A DNA stretch of 64,000 nucleotides. Source: Romboutsia_C sp015668195 (GTDB taxonomy: Bacteria > Bacillota > Clostridia > Peptostreptococcales > Peptostreptococcaceae). Location of the stretch: NCBI RefSeq assembly GCF_015668195.1, contig NZ_JADPFC010000002.1:310001-374000 (forward strand), written 5' to 3'. The notes below the pieces were generated by a model. It had not been told where the DNA came from, made no database searches, and worked only from the letters and a program-made list of their open reading frames with translations. Every line of letters begins with the position of its first letter. Positions within the stretch are counted from its first letter, which is position 1. This document shows positions 54,117-63,141 of the stretch, piece after piece. A program made the position numbers and the translations under genes.

Positions 54117-55442
54117 TTAAAATTTTTTCATTTCATCTTTAGTTACAACACCATATATTAACTTTTTAGGTTCTGTTTTCTCATCTACTATTTCATAAGC
54201 ATTTATAAATCTTTCTTTTGCTTGTTCAAATTTTTCTTCTTTATTATAATGCATGTAAGCTAATACATCGCCTTCATTTACATAGTCTCCTACTTTCTTT
54301 TGAAGTACTATACCTGCTGATAAATCAAGTTCATCTTCTTTAGTTTCTCTGCCAGCACCTAAAATCATAGCAGATACCCCTATTTCTTCTGCTTCTATCT
54401 TGCTTATGTAACCACTTTTTGGTGACTTTATAGGTACTATATTTTCAGATTTAGGAAGTAATTCGTAATCGTCAACTACCCTCTTATCTCCGCCTTGATT
54501 TTCTATAAACTCTTTTAATTTTTCTAACGCACGTCCTGAAGATATGGCATCTTGTATCATTTTCTTACCTTCTTCAAAACTTTCACAAACTTTTGCTAAT
54601 ACTAACATATATGCACCTAATGTTTCACATAGCATTACAAAATCCTTAGGTCCATTTCCTTTTAAAGTTTCTATAGCTTCTATTACCTCTAGTGAGTTAC
54701 CTACAGCAAATCCTAAAGGCTCATCCATATTAGTTATCATACCTATTGTTTCTCTATCCATTTTACAACCAATATCAACCATAGCTTTTGCTAGTTCAAA
54801 TGAATCATCTAGTGTTTTCATAAATGCTCCATCACCAGTTTTAACATCAAGTAATATAGCATTTGAACCTGATGCTAATTTTTTACACATTATACTAGCA
54901 GCTATTAAAGATATATTGTCAACTGTAGCAGTTACATCCCTTAGAGCATACATCTTTTTATCAGCAACTGCTATTGTAGCTGTTTGACCACACACTGCTA
55001 TATTTTTTTCATTTACAGAATTTATAAATTTCTCTGCATCCATTTCTATTGAAAATCCTGGTATAGCTTCTAACTTATCTAAAGTCCCTCCAGTATGTCC
55101 TAATCCTCTTCCTGACATTTTAGCTACAGGAGCACCACATGATGCCACTAATGGAGCTAAAGCTATTGTAGTTTTATCTCCTACTCCTCCTGTACTATGC
55201 TTGTCTACTTTTATTCCCTTTATAGCTGATAGGTCTATAACATCTCCTGAATTCATCATAGCTTCTGTAAGATATACTGTTTCTTGTTTGTTCATTTTAT
55301 TTAAATATATTGCCATTAAAAGAGCTGATGCTTGATAATCAGGTATTTCATTTTTTGAATATTTGTCTACAAAAAAGTTTATTTCTTCTTTAGATAATTC
55401 ATATCCGTCTCTTTTTTTTCTTATTATATCGTATATTCTCAT
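54117..55442 (-). CDS. pdp: Pyrimidine-nucleoside phosphorylase
   Basis: Splits thymidine, uridine or deoxyuridine to base and (deoxy)ribose 1-phosphate. KVDKHSTGGVGDKTT and VAKMSGRGLGHTGGTLDKLEAI are the conserved family motifs, and KKLASGSNAILLDVKTGDGAF is near the active site. I start at 55442, after AAGGAG; the frame is open six codons further. The 441 residues match the family. It is the last gene of deoB-punA-pdp. Confidence 0.95.
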   Translation of the reverse strand: MRIYDIIRKKRDGYELSKEEINFFVDKYSKNEIPDYQASALLMAIYLNKMNKQETVYLTEAMMNSGDVIDLSAIKGIKVDKHSTGGVGDKTTIALAPLVASCGAPVAKMSGRGLGHTGGTLDKLEAIPGFSIEMDAEKFINSVNEKNIAVCGQTATIAVADKKMYALRDVTATVDNISLIAASIMCKKLASGSNAILLDVKTGDGAFMKTLDDSFELAKAMVDIGCKMDRETIGMITNMDEPLGFAVGNSLEVIEAIETLKGNGPKDFVMLCETLGAYMLVLAKVCESFEEGKKMIQDAISSGRALEKLKEFIENQGGDKRVVDDYELLPKSENIVPIKSPKSGYISKIEAEEIGVSAMILGAGRETKEDELDLSAGIVLQKKVGDYVNEGDVLAYMHYNKEEKFEQAKERFINAYEIVDEKTEPKKLIYGVVTKDEMKKF

Positions 55443-55490
55443 TTTATATCTCCTTAACAAACTTTATATATAATTTATTATTTAAATTCA

Positions 55491-55524
55491 ATAAGCTTAA
55501 TACTAAATTTAGTATTAAGCTTAT
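55491..55524. other. Perfect 34-base palindrome between punA and pdp
   Basis: ATAAGCTTAATACTAAA is followed at once by its reverse complement, so the RNA would form a 17-bp stem with essentially no loop beyond the central bases. No U run follows. It could be an mRNA end or processing structure; its function is unknown. Confidence 0.55.
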
Positions 55525-55531
55525 ATATTGA

Positions 55532-56344
55532 TTATATACTTTTAACTACTAATTTAACTAAACTTAAAAATTCAGCTTTTACTTTTTGAGTAGTTTCTAT
55601 TACTTCTTCATGATTAAGAGGTTGGTCAAGTATTCCTGCCGCCATATTAGTTATACAAGATATTCCTATAACATCCATAGATGAATGATTAGCAACTATT
55701 ACTTCTGGTGCAGTAGACATACCAACAGCATCAGCTCCTAGTATTCTTGCCATTTTAACTTCTGCAGGTGTTTCATATGTTGGTCCACTAAAGAATGCAT
55801 ATACACCTTCTTGTACTTTTATACCTAACTTATTAGCACACTCTCTAACTAACTCTATATATTTTGGTGAATAAGCCGTAGACATATCTGGGAATCTTGG
55901 TCCAAATCTTTCATCATTTTTACCCATTAAAGGTGTACTTCCACTTAAGTTTATATGATCTTTTATTATCATTAGATCACCTGGTTTAAAGTCTACATTT
56001 GCTCCTCCAGCTGCATTTGTAACTACTATAGTCTCAACTCCTAAAGCTTTCATAACTCTAACTGGGAATGTTATTTCTTGTTGAGTATATCCTTCATAGT
56101 AATGGAATCTTCCTTGCATAGCCACTACATCTTTGCCTTCTAATTTACCTATTACAAGGCATCCTGCATGTCCTTCAACAGTAGATACAGGGAAATTAGG
56201 TATTTCATTATATTTTATCTTTACTGGATTTTCTATTTCATCAGCTAATACTCCTAATCCAGAACCTAATATAAGTCCTATCTTAGGTGTTATATTTATT
56301 TTTTCATTTATAAATTTTGCACTTTCTTGTACTTTGTTAAACAT
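55532..56344 (-). CDS. punA: Purine nucleoside phosphorylase
   Basis: A trimeric-type enzyme that releases guanine or hypoxanthine from nucleosides. GLILGSGLG, GRFHYYEGY, VVTNAAGGAN and the base-pocket motif VGMSTAPEVIVANH with E/N residues near the end are present. At 270 residues the length is normal. It is between deoB and pdp. Confidence 0.95.
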   Translation of the reverse strand: MFNKVQESAKFINEKINITPKIGLILGSGLGVLADEIENPVKIKYNEIPNFPVSTVEGHAGCLVIGKLEGKDVVAMQGRFHYYEGYTQQEITFPVRVMKALGVETIVVTNAAGGANVDFKPGDLMIIKDHINLSGSTPLMGKNDERFGPRFPDMSTAYSPKYIELVRECANKLGIKVQEGVYAFFSGPTYETPAEVKMARILGADAVGMSTAPEVIVANHSSMDVIGISCITNMAAGILDQPLNHEEVIETTQKVKAEFLSLVKLVVKSI

Positions 56345-56359
56345 ATGTCTCCTCCTTGA

Positions 56360-57532
56360 CTATTTAAGTATTTGTGATTTAAAACTAGTTCCATTTTTAG
56401 TCATTTTTGTATCTAATATATCTGCTACTGTAGCACCTATATCTGCAAAACTTTTTCTTATACCTAAGTTTACACCACTCTTGATATTTTTTCCATAAAT
56501 TAATACAGGTATATATTCTCTAGTATGATCCGTACCTTTGTAAGTTGGATCATTACCATGATCAGCATTTATTATAAGTATATCATCTTCCCTTAAAGCA
56601 TCTATTATTTCTGGAATTCTAGCATCAAATTCCTCTATAGCTTCTTTATATCCTTTAACGTTTCTTCTATGACCATATTTTGAGTCAAAATCAACTAAGT
56701 TAGTAAATATTAATCCTTTATTTTCTTTATTAATATAATTTATAGTTTGGTCTACTCCATCCATATTATCTTTAGTGTGTATAGCTTCTGTTATACCTTG
56801 TCCATTAAATATGTCTTCTATTTTACCAACACCAATTACATCTAGTCCAGCTTCTTTTATATTGTCTAATACTGTTTTTTCAAAAGGATTTAATGAGTAA
56901 TCTCTTCTGTTAGAAGTTCTTACAAATTCACCTTTTCCTTTTCCTATATATGGTCTAGCTATAATCCTAGCTACTGCATTATCTCCCATCATTATTTCTC
57001 TAGCTATTTCACACATTTTGTATAATTCTTCAAGTGGTATTATTTCTTCATGTGCTGCTATTTGGAACACACTATCTGCTGATGTATATACTATTACATC
57101 TCCTGTTTTCATTTGATGTTCTCCATATTCATCTAATATAGCAGTTCCTGATGCTGGTTTATTTCCTACAACTTTTCTTCCTGTTCTTTTTTCGAATTCA
57201 TCTATTATTTCTTTTGGGAACCCATTTTCAAATGTTTTAAATGGAGTTTCAACTAAAACACCTGTCATCTCCCAATGTCCTGTTGTAGTATCTTTTCCTT
57301 GAGAAATTTCTCCACATTTTCCAAAACAACCTATAGGGGAACTAACGCCTTCTATAAAATCTACTTCATCTATATTTCCTATCCCTAAACTTAATAGATT
57401 AGGAATTTTTATATCATTATGTGCTTTTATTATATTTCCTAAAGTATTTACTCCTTCATCCCCAAATTTTTTTGAGTCTGGAAGTGCTCCTATTCCTACA
57501 CTATCGATTACAATCCATACAACCCTATTCAT
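56360..57532 (-). CDS. deoB: Phosphopentomutase
   Basis: Interconverts (deoxy)ribose 1-phosphate and 5-phosphate, feeding the sugar of salvaged nucleosides into central metabolism. It belongs to the alkaline phosphatase superfamily: WIVIDSVGIGALPD at the start, GKDTTTGHWEM with the phosphorylated threonine, and INADHGNDPTYKGTDHTRE with metal ligands. At 390 residues it is normal length. It precedes punA and pdp. Confidence 0.96.
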   Translation of the reverse strand: MNRVVWIVIDSVGIGALPDSKKFGDEGVNTLGNIIKAHNDIKIPNLLSLGIGNIDEVDFIEGVSSPIGCFGKCGEISQGKDTTTGHWEMTGVLVETPFKTFENGFPKEIIDEFEKRTGRKVVGNKPASGTAILDEYGEHQMKTGDVIVYTSADSVFQIAAHEEIIPLEELYKMCEIAREIMMGDNAVARIIARPYIGKGKGEFVRTSNRRDYSLNPFEKTVLDNIKEAGLDVIGVGKIEDIFNGQGITEAIHTKDNMDGVDQTINYINKENKGLIFTNLVDFDSKYGHRRNVKGYKEAIEEFDARIPEIIDALREDDILIINADHGNDPTYKGTDHTREYIPVLIYGKNIKSGVNLGIRKSFADIGATVADILDTKMTKNGTSFKSQILK

Positions 57533-57556
57533 ATTGTGTCCTCCTTTTTTTGTAGT

Positions 57557-58429
57557 TTATTTTCTAGGATGTTTTTCTTTTATTTCTCTTCTCATATTCT
57601 TATTTATGTGATTTAAATATGATTGCAAACTAGATAAATTGCTATTTCCTAATATTTTGCTTACTACAGCAACATTAGCACCTTCATTTAGAAGATGAAT
57701 AGCAAAAGAATGCCTAAGCATACTTGGATTTATGTTTTTATCTATATTAGCTAAATTAGCATATTTTTTAATAAGTTTCCATAGGCCTTGTCTTGTAAAC
57801 CTTTGTCCTAAGGAACTTACAAATAAAGCTTTTTCACCTTTATTTGCTAATTCAGTTCTTGATTCATTTATATATTTTTCTAAATACTCCTTAGATGTAT
57901 TAGATAAAGGTATTATTCTAGGATTTTTTCCTTTATCACAGCATATATAGTCTAAGTCTAATTCTACAGAATCTATATCCATATCTATAAGCTCTGATAC
58001 TTTTATACCTGTACCATACAATATTTCAAATATTGCCTTATCCCTAATTTTTTTAGGTGTATTTAAATTTTTAAAATCTAAAAGTCTTTTTACTTCTTCC
58101 TCAGTTAAAATATCTAAACTATTTTTCTCTATTTTAGGCTTTTTTATATTCCTTGCAGGATTATTTTTACTTATACCATAAAAAAATAAATAATCATGAA
58201 AAGATTTTATTGATGATATCATTCTAGATACCGTTGCTACAGATATATTTTCCTGTTCTAATCTTATTATATACCCTATAATATCATTTTCTACAACATT
58301 GTCTAAACTTATCATCTTTTCTTTTAAATAATCAACATATCTTTTTATATCTATATAGTAAGATGATATAGTATTTTTAGATAGATTCTTACTGTTTAGA
58401 TATTTTATGTATTCCTCTACAACTTCCAT
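57557..58429 (-). CDS. XerD-like tyrosine recombinase family protein, degenerate active site
   Basis: A 290-residue protein with the two-domain layout of XerC/XerD: SAM-like core-binding domain (about 1-90) and catalytic domain (about 105-290). Of the six conserved residues only the beta-strand Lys (K166/K168), R239 and Y271 remain. Arg I is K143 (GTGIKVSEL), the His of HxxR is S236 (NPSMLRHSF), and the LGH histidine is N262 (ILGNSNL). I read these codons directly in the DNA. It may bind DNA without recombining it. It lies between spoIIM and deoB. Confidence 0.85.
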   Translation of the reverse strand: MEVVEEYIKYLNSKNLSKNTISSYYIDIKRYVDYLKEKMISLDNVVENDIIGYIIRLEQENISVATVSRMISSIKSFHDYLFFYGISKNNPARNIKKPKIEKNSLDILTEEEVKRLLDFKNLNTPKKIRDKAIFEILYGTGIKVSELIDMDIDSVELDLDYICCDKGKNPRIIPLSNTSKEYLEKYINESRTELANKGEKALFVSSLGQRFTRQGLWKLIKKYANLANIDKNINPSMLRHSFAIHLLNEGANVAVVSKILGNSNLSSLQSYLNHINKNMRREIKEKHPRK

Positions 58430-58439
58430 AGCAAACTCC

Positions 58440-59045
58440 TTATCTGACTAGGAACTTAATCATACCTATACTTATAGTATTCAGTATAACTTGTAATATA
58501 ACTGTAATACTTATTATAATTATAACATTTAATATAAATCTTTTTACTAAAAATATCATATTTTCTTTTCTTTTGTGCTTAATTTCTGACAACATCTTTT
58601 TGGCATAATCAAATGCTACTAACGTTAATATAACTGTTCCAGGTATAATAGCTAAATTTTTCATAAATAAAATAAATATCATTTTTATGGATTCAAAGTT
58701 TAACGCCAATATCATACTGTTTATAGTATAGCCTATTGATAATCCTTTTAGCATAAATATTATAATTACTACTGGAAAAGTTATTACTAATGCTGAAAAA
58801 AAAGCGACACAAGTCATAAAGCTTAAATCTATTTTTAAATTTGATAATATAGCTTCTTTTATTCCTTCTCTTGAATTATAGTACTCACTTATAAAACTAA
58901 TATCTTTTATTATTTCATCTTGATAACTTGGCCATATTTTATTTAGATAAGATCCAAGTGCTACAAATACAATAAATATTAACCCAATAAGTACTATTTG
59001 TCTGTTAAGTTCTTTAAAATTATTTTTTCTATATGTTCTTCTCAA
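58440..59045 (-). CDS. spoIIM: Stage II sporulation protein M
   Basis: A 201-residue membrane protein with five hydrophobic segments, part of the SpoIIDMP complex that drives engulfment and septal peptidoglycan thinning. LIFIVFALGSYLNKIWP at the start and VIIIFMLKGLSIGYTIN are typical. It starts with TTG at 59045, eight bases after GGGGAGG. That ribosome site lies inside a 13-bp hairpin, and a good SigE-type promoter lies upstream. It is downstream of nudF and close to the xerD-like gene. Confidence 0.93.
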   Translation of the reverse strand: MRRTYRKNNFKELNRQIVLIGLIFIVFVALGSYLNKIWPSYQDEIIKDISFISEYYNSREGIKEAILSNLKIDLSFMTCVAFFSALVITFPVVIIIFMLKGLSIGYTINSMILALNFESIKMIFILFMKNLAIIPGTVILTLVAFDYAKKMLSEIKHKRKENMIFLVKRFILNVIIIISITVILQVILNTISIGMIKFLVR

Positions 59046-59051
59046 ATTTAT

Positions 59052-59099
59052 AACCTCCCCTTTTACCTTACAAAATAGTATGTATAAAAAGAGGAGGTT
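59052..59099 (-). promoter_or_regulatory. Hairpin masking the spoIIM ribosome site
   Basis: AACCTCCTCTTTT (59099-59087) pairs with AAAAGGGGAGGTT (59064-59052) over 13 bases, one of them G-U. The downstream arm includes the whole ribosome site. No U run follows, so it is a poor terminator. The upstream arm falls inside the -35 and spacer of the SigE-like promoter. Confidence 0.6.
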
Positions 59100-59103
59100 A
59101 TGA
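59075..59103 (-). promoter_or_regulatory. Candidate SigE promoter of spoIIM
   Basis: The -35 TCATAAC (59103-59097) matches kmATAww at 6 of 7 bases; the -10 CATACTAT (59082-59075) matches CATACAAT at 7 of 8; the spacer is the usual 14 bases. Transcription would begin near 59068, in the loop of the hairpin, so the RNA would lack the masking arm. SpoIIM is a known SigE-class gene in other endospore formers. Confidence 0.6.
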
Positions 59104-59107
59104 CATT

Positions 59108-59638
59108 TTATATTAATTCTCTAGCTATTAAAATTCCAATTGATGTTTTCGCATCTTCTATTTCATTTTGAATAACCATGTTATAAGCTTCTTCTAAACT
59201 TATAGTATGTACTTCTATATCTTCATCATCATTTAGATTTCTTTCACCTACAGTAATATCAGTAGCTAGATATATATATATTTTTTGGTTAGAAAAACCT
59301 GCTGATGTATAAAACTTATGTATTAGTTTTAAATTCGAAGCATCGTATCCCGTTTCTTCTTTTAATTCTCTTTGTGCACATTCTTTTGGTGTTTCGCCAG
59401 GTTCTAACTTACCTGCTGGTATTTCCCATATAACTTTTTCTATTGGTTTTCTAAATTGTTTAATTAATACTATTTCATTATTTTCATTTAATGCTAATAT
59501 ACCAACTGCACCAGGATGTTCTACTATTTCTCTTTTTTGATATCCTTGGTTTATAGTTTCTACAGTATCTACTTTTAGGCTGATTGTTTTTCCAGTGTAT
59601 ATCTTATCACTACTAATAGTCTTTTCTTCTATCACCAT
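59108..59638 (-). CDS. nudF: ADP-ribose pyrophosphatase (Nudix)
   Basis: A 176-residue Nudix hydrolase. The Nudix box is GETPKECAQRELKEETGYD with preceding EIPAGKLEPGE, as in ADP-ribose pyrophosphatases of the NudF type. FYTSAGFSNQKIYIYLATD is a further family segment. The ATG at 59638 follows GGAGG; a GTG one codon upstream is less well spaced. It overlaps the end of the DUF3866 gene by 26 bases, so translation is coupled. Confidence 0.92.
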   Translation of the reverse strand: MVIEEKTISSDKIYTGKTISLKVDTVETINQGYQKREIVEHPGAVGILALNENNEIVLIKQFRKPIEKVIWEIPAGKLEPGETPKECAQRELKEETGYDASNLKLIHKFYTSAGFSNQKIYIYLATDITVGERNLNDDEDIEVHTISLEEAYNMVIQNEIEDAKTSIGILIARELI

Positions 59639-60704
59639 CACAAACCTCCATTAAATAATATGCAGCACTACTTGCAGCCTCGAAAAACTCTGCATCTTGT
59701 TCATAATTTCTTCCCATAGTTCTTACCTTAAGGCCAAAATAATCTAAGTCTTCTTTAGTATTTTTATTATCTATATATACTATATTATGTCTATTTAAAT
59801 CATTTTCTTCTATTTGTGCTCTTATTTTATTTAATTTATCACTTTCATAATTTGATATTGGTATTGTTATTTCAACATTTACAATTTCTTTAAAAATAGT
59901 AATACTATGGTGAGATATTCCATTATGTCTTTCTCTTTTATCTGCAAAACTAATTCTAGGTATAGCTATAGGATTTCCACCAAGTTTTTTTACTGCATCT
60001 AATATAGGTCCTTGTTCTATTCCCGTAAATCCATATTTAGTTCCAGTACCTGCAATTCCAGGACCCATACTAACAAATACACAGTCTGCATTTAGTACTT
60101 CTTTAGCAGTTATTAAAGCTGTATATATATTTATACATTCATAATCTCCTCCGAATGCATTTCCTATAGTTATAGTATGATCTATTAATCCTTTACTTTT
60201 TAAAGTTTCTACATTTTTACTTAGATATATTGGTAATGCAGCCCCATCTGTCATTATGTATACTATTTTTTTATCTTTATTATTTTTTTTATATGATGCT
60301 ACAAATGGTGTTAGCATACTATGAAGTGTCCCAACAACAACTGGCATATCATTTAAACTTTTAAAACTTGAGATTTTATCATGATAATTACTTTCTTGTT
60401 CTTCAACTGAATCTACCTTAACTTGTAGTGGCGTATATCTTAATTTCATAATATGACCGCCTTCTGTAAAGCTTGATTCTATGTTGTTTAGATTAGTTAT
60501 TACAAAATGATATCCTCCAGTACCTAAACTTAATTCAACAGCTGTTGTATTTAATACAACCTCATCACCTACATTTACACTACCTGTCATTTTAGGGTAG
60601 TTATAGGCTTTTTGTATTTCTCCATTTATATTAACTCTTATATCTTCTAATTTTTCACTCTTATCTTTTATAGAATCTACAATTCCTATTCTTTTACTTA
60701 TCAT
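59613..60704 (-). CDS. DUF3866 family protein
   Basis: A 363-residue protein I recognise as DUF3866, a family without a known function. MISKRIGIVDSIKDK and GDEVVLNTTAVELSLGTGG near the start, HSMLTPFVASYK, and ISFADKRERHNGISHHSITIF are the conserved segments. It is predicted to be soluble. It lies between the MraY-like transferase and nudF with overlaps of or near four bases, so it belongs to the same transcription unit. Confidence 0.85.
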   Translation of the reverse strand: MISKRIGIVDSIKDKSEKLEDIRVNINGEIQKAYNYPKMTGSVNVGDEVVLNTTAVELSLGTGGYHFVITNLNNIESSFTEGGHIMKLRYTPLQVKVDSVEEQESNYHDKISSFKSLNDMPVVVGTLHSMLTPFVASYKKNNKDKKIVYIMTDGAALPIYLSKNVETLKSKGLIDHTITIGNAFGGDYECINIYTALITAKEVLNADCVFVSMGPGIAGTGTKYGFTGIEQGPILDAVKKLGGNPIAIPRISFADKRERHNGISHHSITIFKEIVNVEITIPISNYESDKLNKIRAQIEENDLNRHNIVYIDNKNTKEDLDYFGLKVRTMGRNYEQDAEFFEAASSAAYYLMEVCDGDRRKDY

Positions 60705-60708
60705 AAGT

Positions 60709-61533
60709 TTACCTTCCTAATTTGTCTATGAAATTTAAGAACTTATTTTTCTCTATTATCTTAGTTAAAGAATACTTCTCTGTAAGTATATGTATAAATA
60801 TTAAAAATACTAACCAAGCTAATCTAATATTAAATGAATAGCCCATACATATAAGTATTCCTATAGATATACCTAAAACATTTGATCCTGTGTCTCCCAT
60901 CATAGCTTTAGCTTTTAAATCGTAATTAAAATATGCTAATACATTTGGAAGCAGTAAAAGAAGTAGACTTTTTTCAAATCCTGTTAATGTTAAAAGTAAA
61001 ACTAATCCTATTACTAGATATACTTTTATAGCTCTTCCAGGTCTTAAATCTAATAAGTTCATAAGATTTGTAGAAAGTGCTATTATAAGAGTATTTACAA
61101 TTATATCTAATATATCTTTAGATATTGCTATAGATATTAATATGCCTATAAATCCTCCAAATAACGCCTTAAATCCGCCTGTTGTAAGTTTTCCTTTAAA
61201 CAAACTCTTAAAGTGTCCTTTAAGCCCACTAACATCTCTATTTCCTATTATATCATCTAATATTCCTGCAAAGAACATTGATATCATTCCAAATATAAAC
61301 ATAAATAAATGTAATAAGTTATTAACATCATTGGTTACAAATCCTAGTATAATACCATTTATTATTATCATAGGTAAAAATACTATACCCATACTAACTG
61401 GTATCATGTCCTTTTTATAATTCGGTCTTAATACATTACTGTCTATTAATAAATTTTTAAATAAAGGAATAACAACATAGGTTCCAAGTAATCCTGTTAC
61501 AAATAAAACACTGTAAAGTATATAATATTTCAC
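60709..61533 (-). CDS. MraY/WecA-like phospho-sugar transferase family protein
   Basis: A 274-residue membrane protein with about eight spans, similar to the polyprenyl-phosphate sugar-1-phosphate transferases. The acidic loops FFAGILDDIIGN, LMNLLDLRPGRAIK and MMGDTGSNVLGISIG match the catalytic aspartates of that superfamily. It is shorter than MraY (about 320), and the sugar donor cannot be inferred. It starts with GTG, after GGAGG. It follows a family 2 glycosyltransferase in one operon, which suggests a surface polymer or peptidoglycan link. Confidence 0.82.
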   Translation of the reverse strand: MKYYILYSVLFVTGLLGTYVVIPLFKNLLIDSNVLRPNYKKDMIPVSMGIVFLPMIIINGIILGFVTNDVNNLLHLFMFIFGMISMFFAGILDDIIGNRDVSGLKGHFKSLFKGKLTTGGFKALFGGFIGILISIAISKDILDIIVNTLIIALSTNLMNLLDLRPGRAIKVYLVIGLVLLLTLTGFEKSLLLLLLPNVLAYFNYDLKAKAMMGDTGSNVLGISIGILICMGYSFNIRLAWLVFLIFIHILTEKYSLTKIIEKNKFLNFIDKLGR

Positions 61534-61540
61534 CTATACA

Positions 61541-62233
61541 CTACCTCCATTCTTTATTTTTTTCTTTTAAAACTTTCTTTATATGGTAGTATTGTTTTCC
61601 CCTATGAATAAATCCTTTTAAATCTCTTCCCGTTTCACTATGAGTCATATTTACTAATACCTCTTTTATTGTGTAACCGTATTTTAATATATCTATAGTC
61701 ATACCCACTTCTACACCATAACCATATGGAATCTCATCAAACTTTTCTAATACTTCTTTTTTAAATATCCTTTGTCCTGATAAAGTAGAGTCTAATTCTA
61801 CACCTGTCATCTCAAATACAGATTCTTTAGCTAATCTCTTTACAAAGCCCAGCCCTCCCTTTTTCTTGGCAGGAGGGAACTTTGCTATAATAACATCGGC
61901 TTCGTTGTTTAATATAGGCACAATAAGTTTTTTGACTTCATTAGCTGAACTTCCTAAATCTCCATCTAAAAATCCTATTATATCTGCATTTTCCATAGCT
62001 ATTTTTAATCCATAGTTTAATGCGTATCCTTTACCTCTATTTTTATCTAATTTAAATACTTTTATTTTATCATTTTTAACACTAGATGCTACTTCTGTAG
62101 TATTATCACTAGAACCGTCATCTACAACTACAATTTCATCTATTTCATTTATATCAACAATACTTTCTAATGTGTCCTTTATCTTATCTGCTTCATTGTA
62201 AGCTGGTATTATTATACTTATGTAAGAACTCAT
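61541..62233 (-). CDS. Family 2 glycosyltransferase
   Basis: A 230-residue GT-A fold enzyme. IIIPAYNEADKI starts the fold, VVVDDGSSDNTTE binds the nucleotide and GFLDGDLGSSANEV is the metal-binding DxD region. No membrane span is seen. The ATG at 62233 follows AAGGAG; the frame is open 16 codons upstream, into the end of the SteB gene. It lies between SteB and the MraY-like transferase. Confidence 0.9.
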   Translation of the reverse strand: MSSYISIIIPAYNEADKIKDTLESIVDINEIDEIVVVDDGSSDNTTEVASSVKNDKIKVFKLDKNRGKGYALNYGLKIAMENADIIGFLDGDLGSSANEVKKLIVPILNNEADVIIAKFPPAKKKGGLGFVKRLAKESVFEMTGVELDSTLSGQRIFKKEVLEKFDEIPYGYGVEVGMTIDILKYGYTIKEVLVNMTHSETGRDLKGFIHRGKQYYHIKKVLKEKNKEWR

Positions 62234-62249
62234 ATTTTTTCTCCTTTTC

Positions 62250-63125
62250 TTATTTCTTATAAGGGAATAATTGTTTAGCACTTTCTAGTCTACCAAAATC
62301 CCCTGTAGCTCCTTTTTCATTTAATAATATAGTTAAAGAAACTTTACCGATTCCTTCTTCAATATTATCTATAGTTGCTATTTTGTTTTTAGAATATAAG
62401 TCTATATAAGAATTTTTAGTATTACTTTTTTGAACTCCTACTATATATTTATTTTGTTCTTTTAATTTAGTTATTAAAGCTTCATCTATCTTATCAAAGT
62501 TTTCTTTTTGAGCTTTATCTTCACTTCCACCTGTTAAAACTACAGAATCATAATCTATATAATTTTCTGCTATAGATTCTACTTTTATTAACTCTAAACG
62601 TTGAAGATTTTCTAACTTAGATATACTACCTTCTTCTTTTAAAGATTCTGCTATATAATTTATAACATCTTTTGGATTATTTAGTTCAATTGAAAGTTCT
62701 TCTGATGCTTTCTTTAAAGCATCCCTATTTTCTATATTACTAGTAAGTACTATATCAAATGCTACGTTTCCTCCAGCATTTTGTATTATATTTGCAACTT
62801 CTTTACTATAATCATTTTTTTCATTTGTAGATATTATTCCTATATTCTTATTTGCAAGACTATCTTTTATTATCTTATCTGAATTTTGATTTATTATGGC
62901 TATTGCTTCATCATAATCTTTATTTAAGTTAGTTAAATTTTCTTCTAAGTTATCATTTGTTGTTTTTAATACCTCGAATTTACTATCTAAGTCTTCGATC
63001 ATACTTGCTTGTTGCTTACTAAGTTCTTGATCATAATTTAGATTAAATCCTACTAACATACCAATCCCTAAAGCTATGAAAATAGCTCCTATGGTAACTA
63101 TATAATATTTCATGTTTATATGCAT
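62250..63125 (-). CDS. SteB/MctB-family envelope protein (DUF3186)
   Basis: A 291-residue protein with one N-terminal membrane span (about 5-25, YIVTIGAIFIALGIGMLVGF) and a coiled-coil stretch (about 30-75), then a soluble extracytoplasmic domain ending in a conserved gene-end GFGR-like segment (DFGRLESAKQLFP). MctB was first described as a mycobacterial copper-transport protein, and SteB as a partner of SteA in corynebacterial division. The adjacent SteA supports the division reading. Confidence 0.8.
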   Translation of the reverse strand: MHINMKYYIVTIGAIFIALGIGMLVGFNLNYDQELSKQQASMIEDLDSKFEVLKTTNDNLEENLTNLNKDYDEAIAIINQNSDKIIKDSLANKNIGIISTNEKNDYSKEVANIIQNAGGNVAFDIVLTSNIENRDALKKASEELSIELNNPKDVINYIAESLKEEGSISKLENLQRLELIKVESIAENYIDYDSVVLTGGSEDKAQKENFDKIDEALITKLKEQNKYIVGVQKSNTKNSYIDLYSKNKIATIDNIEEGIGKVSLTILLNEKGATGDFGRLESAKQLFPYKK

Positions 63126-63141
63126 TTTTTTCCTCCTAAAT

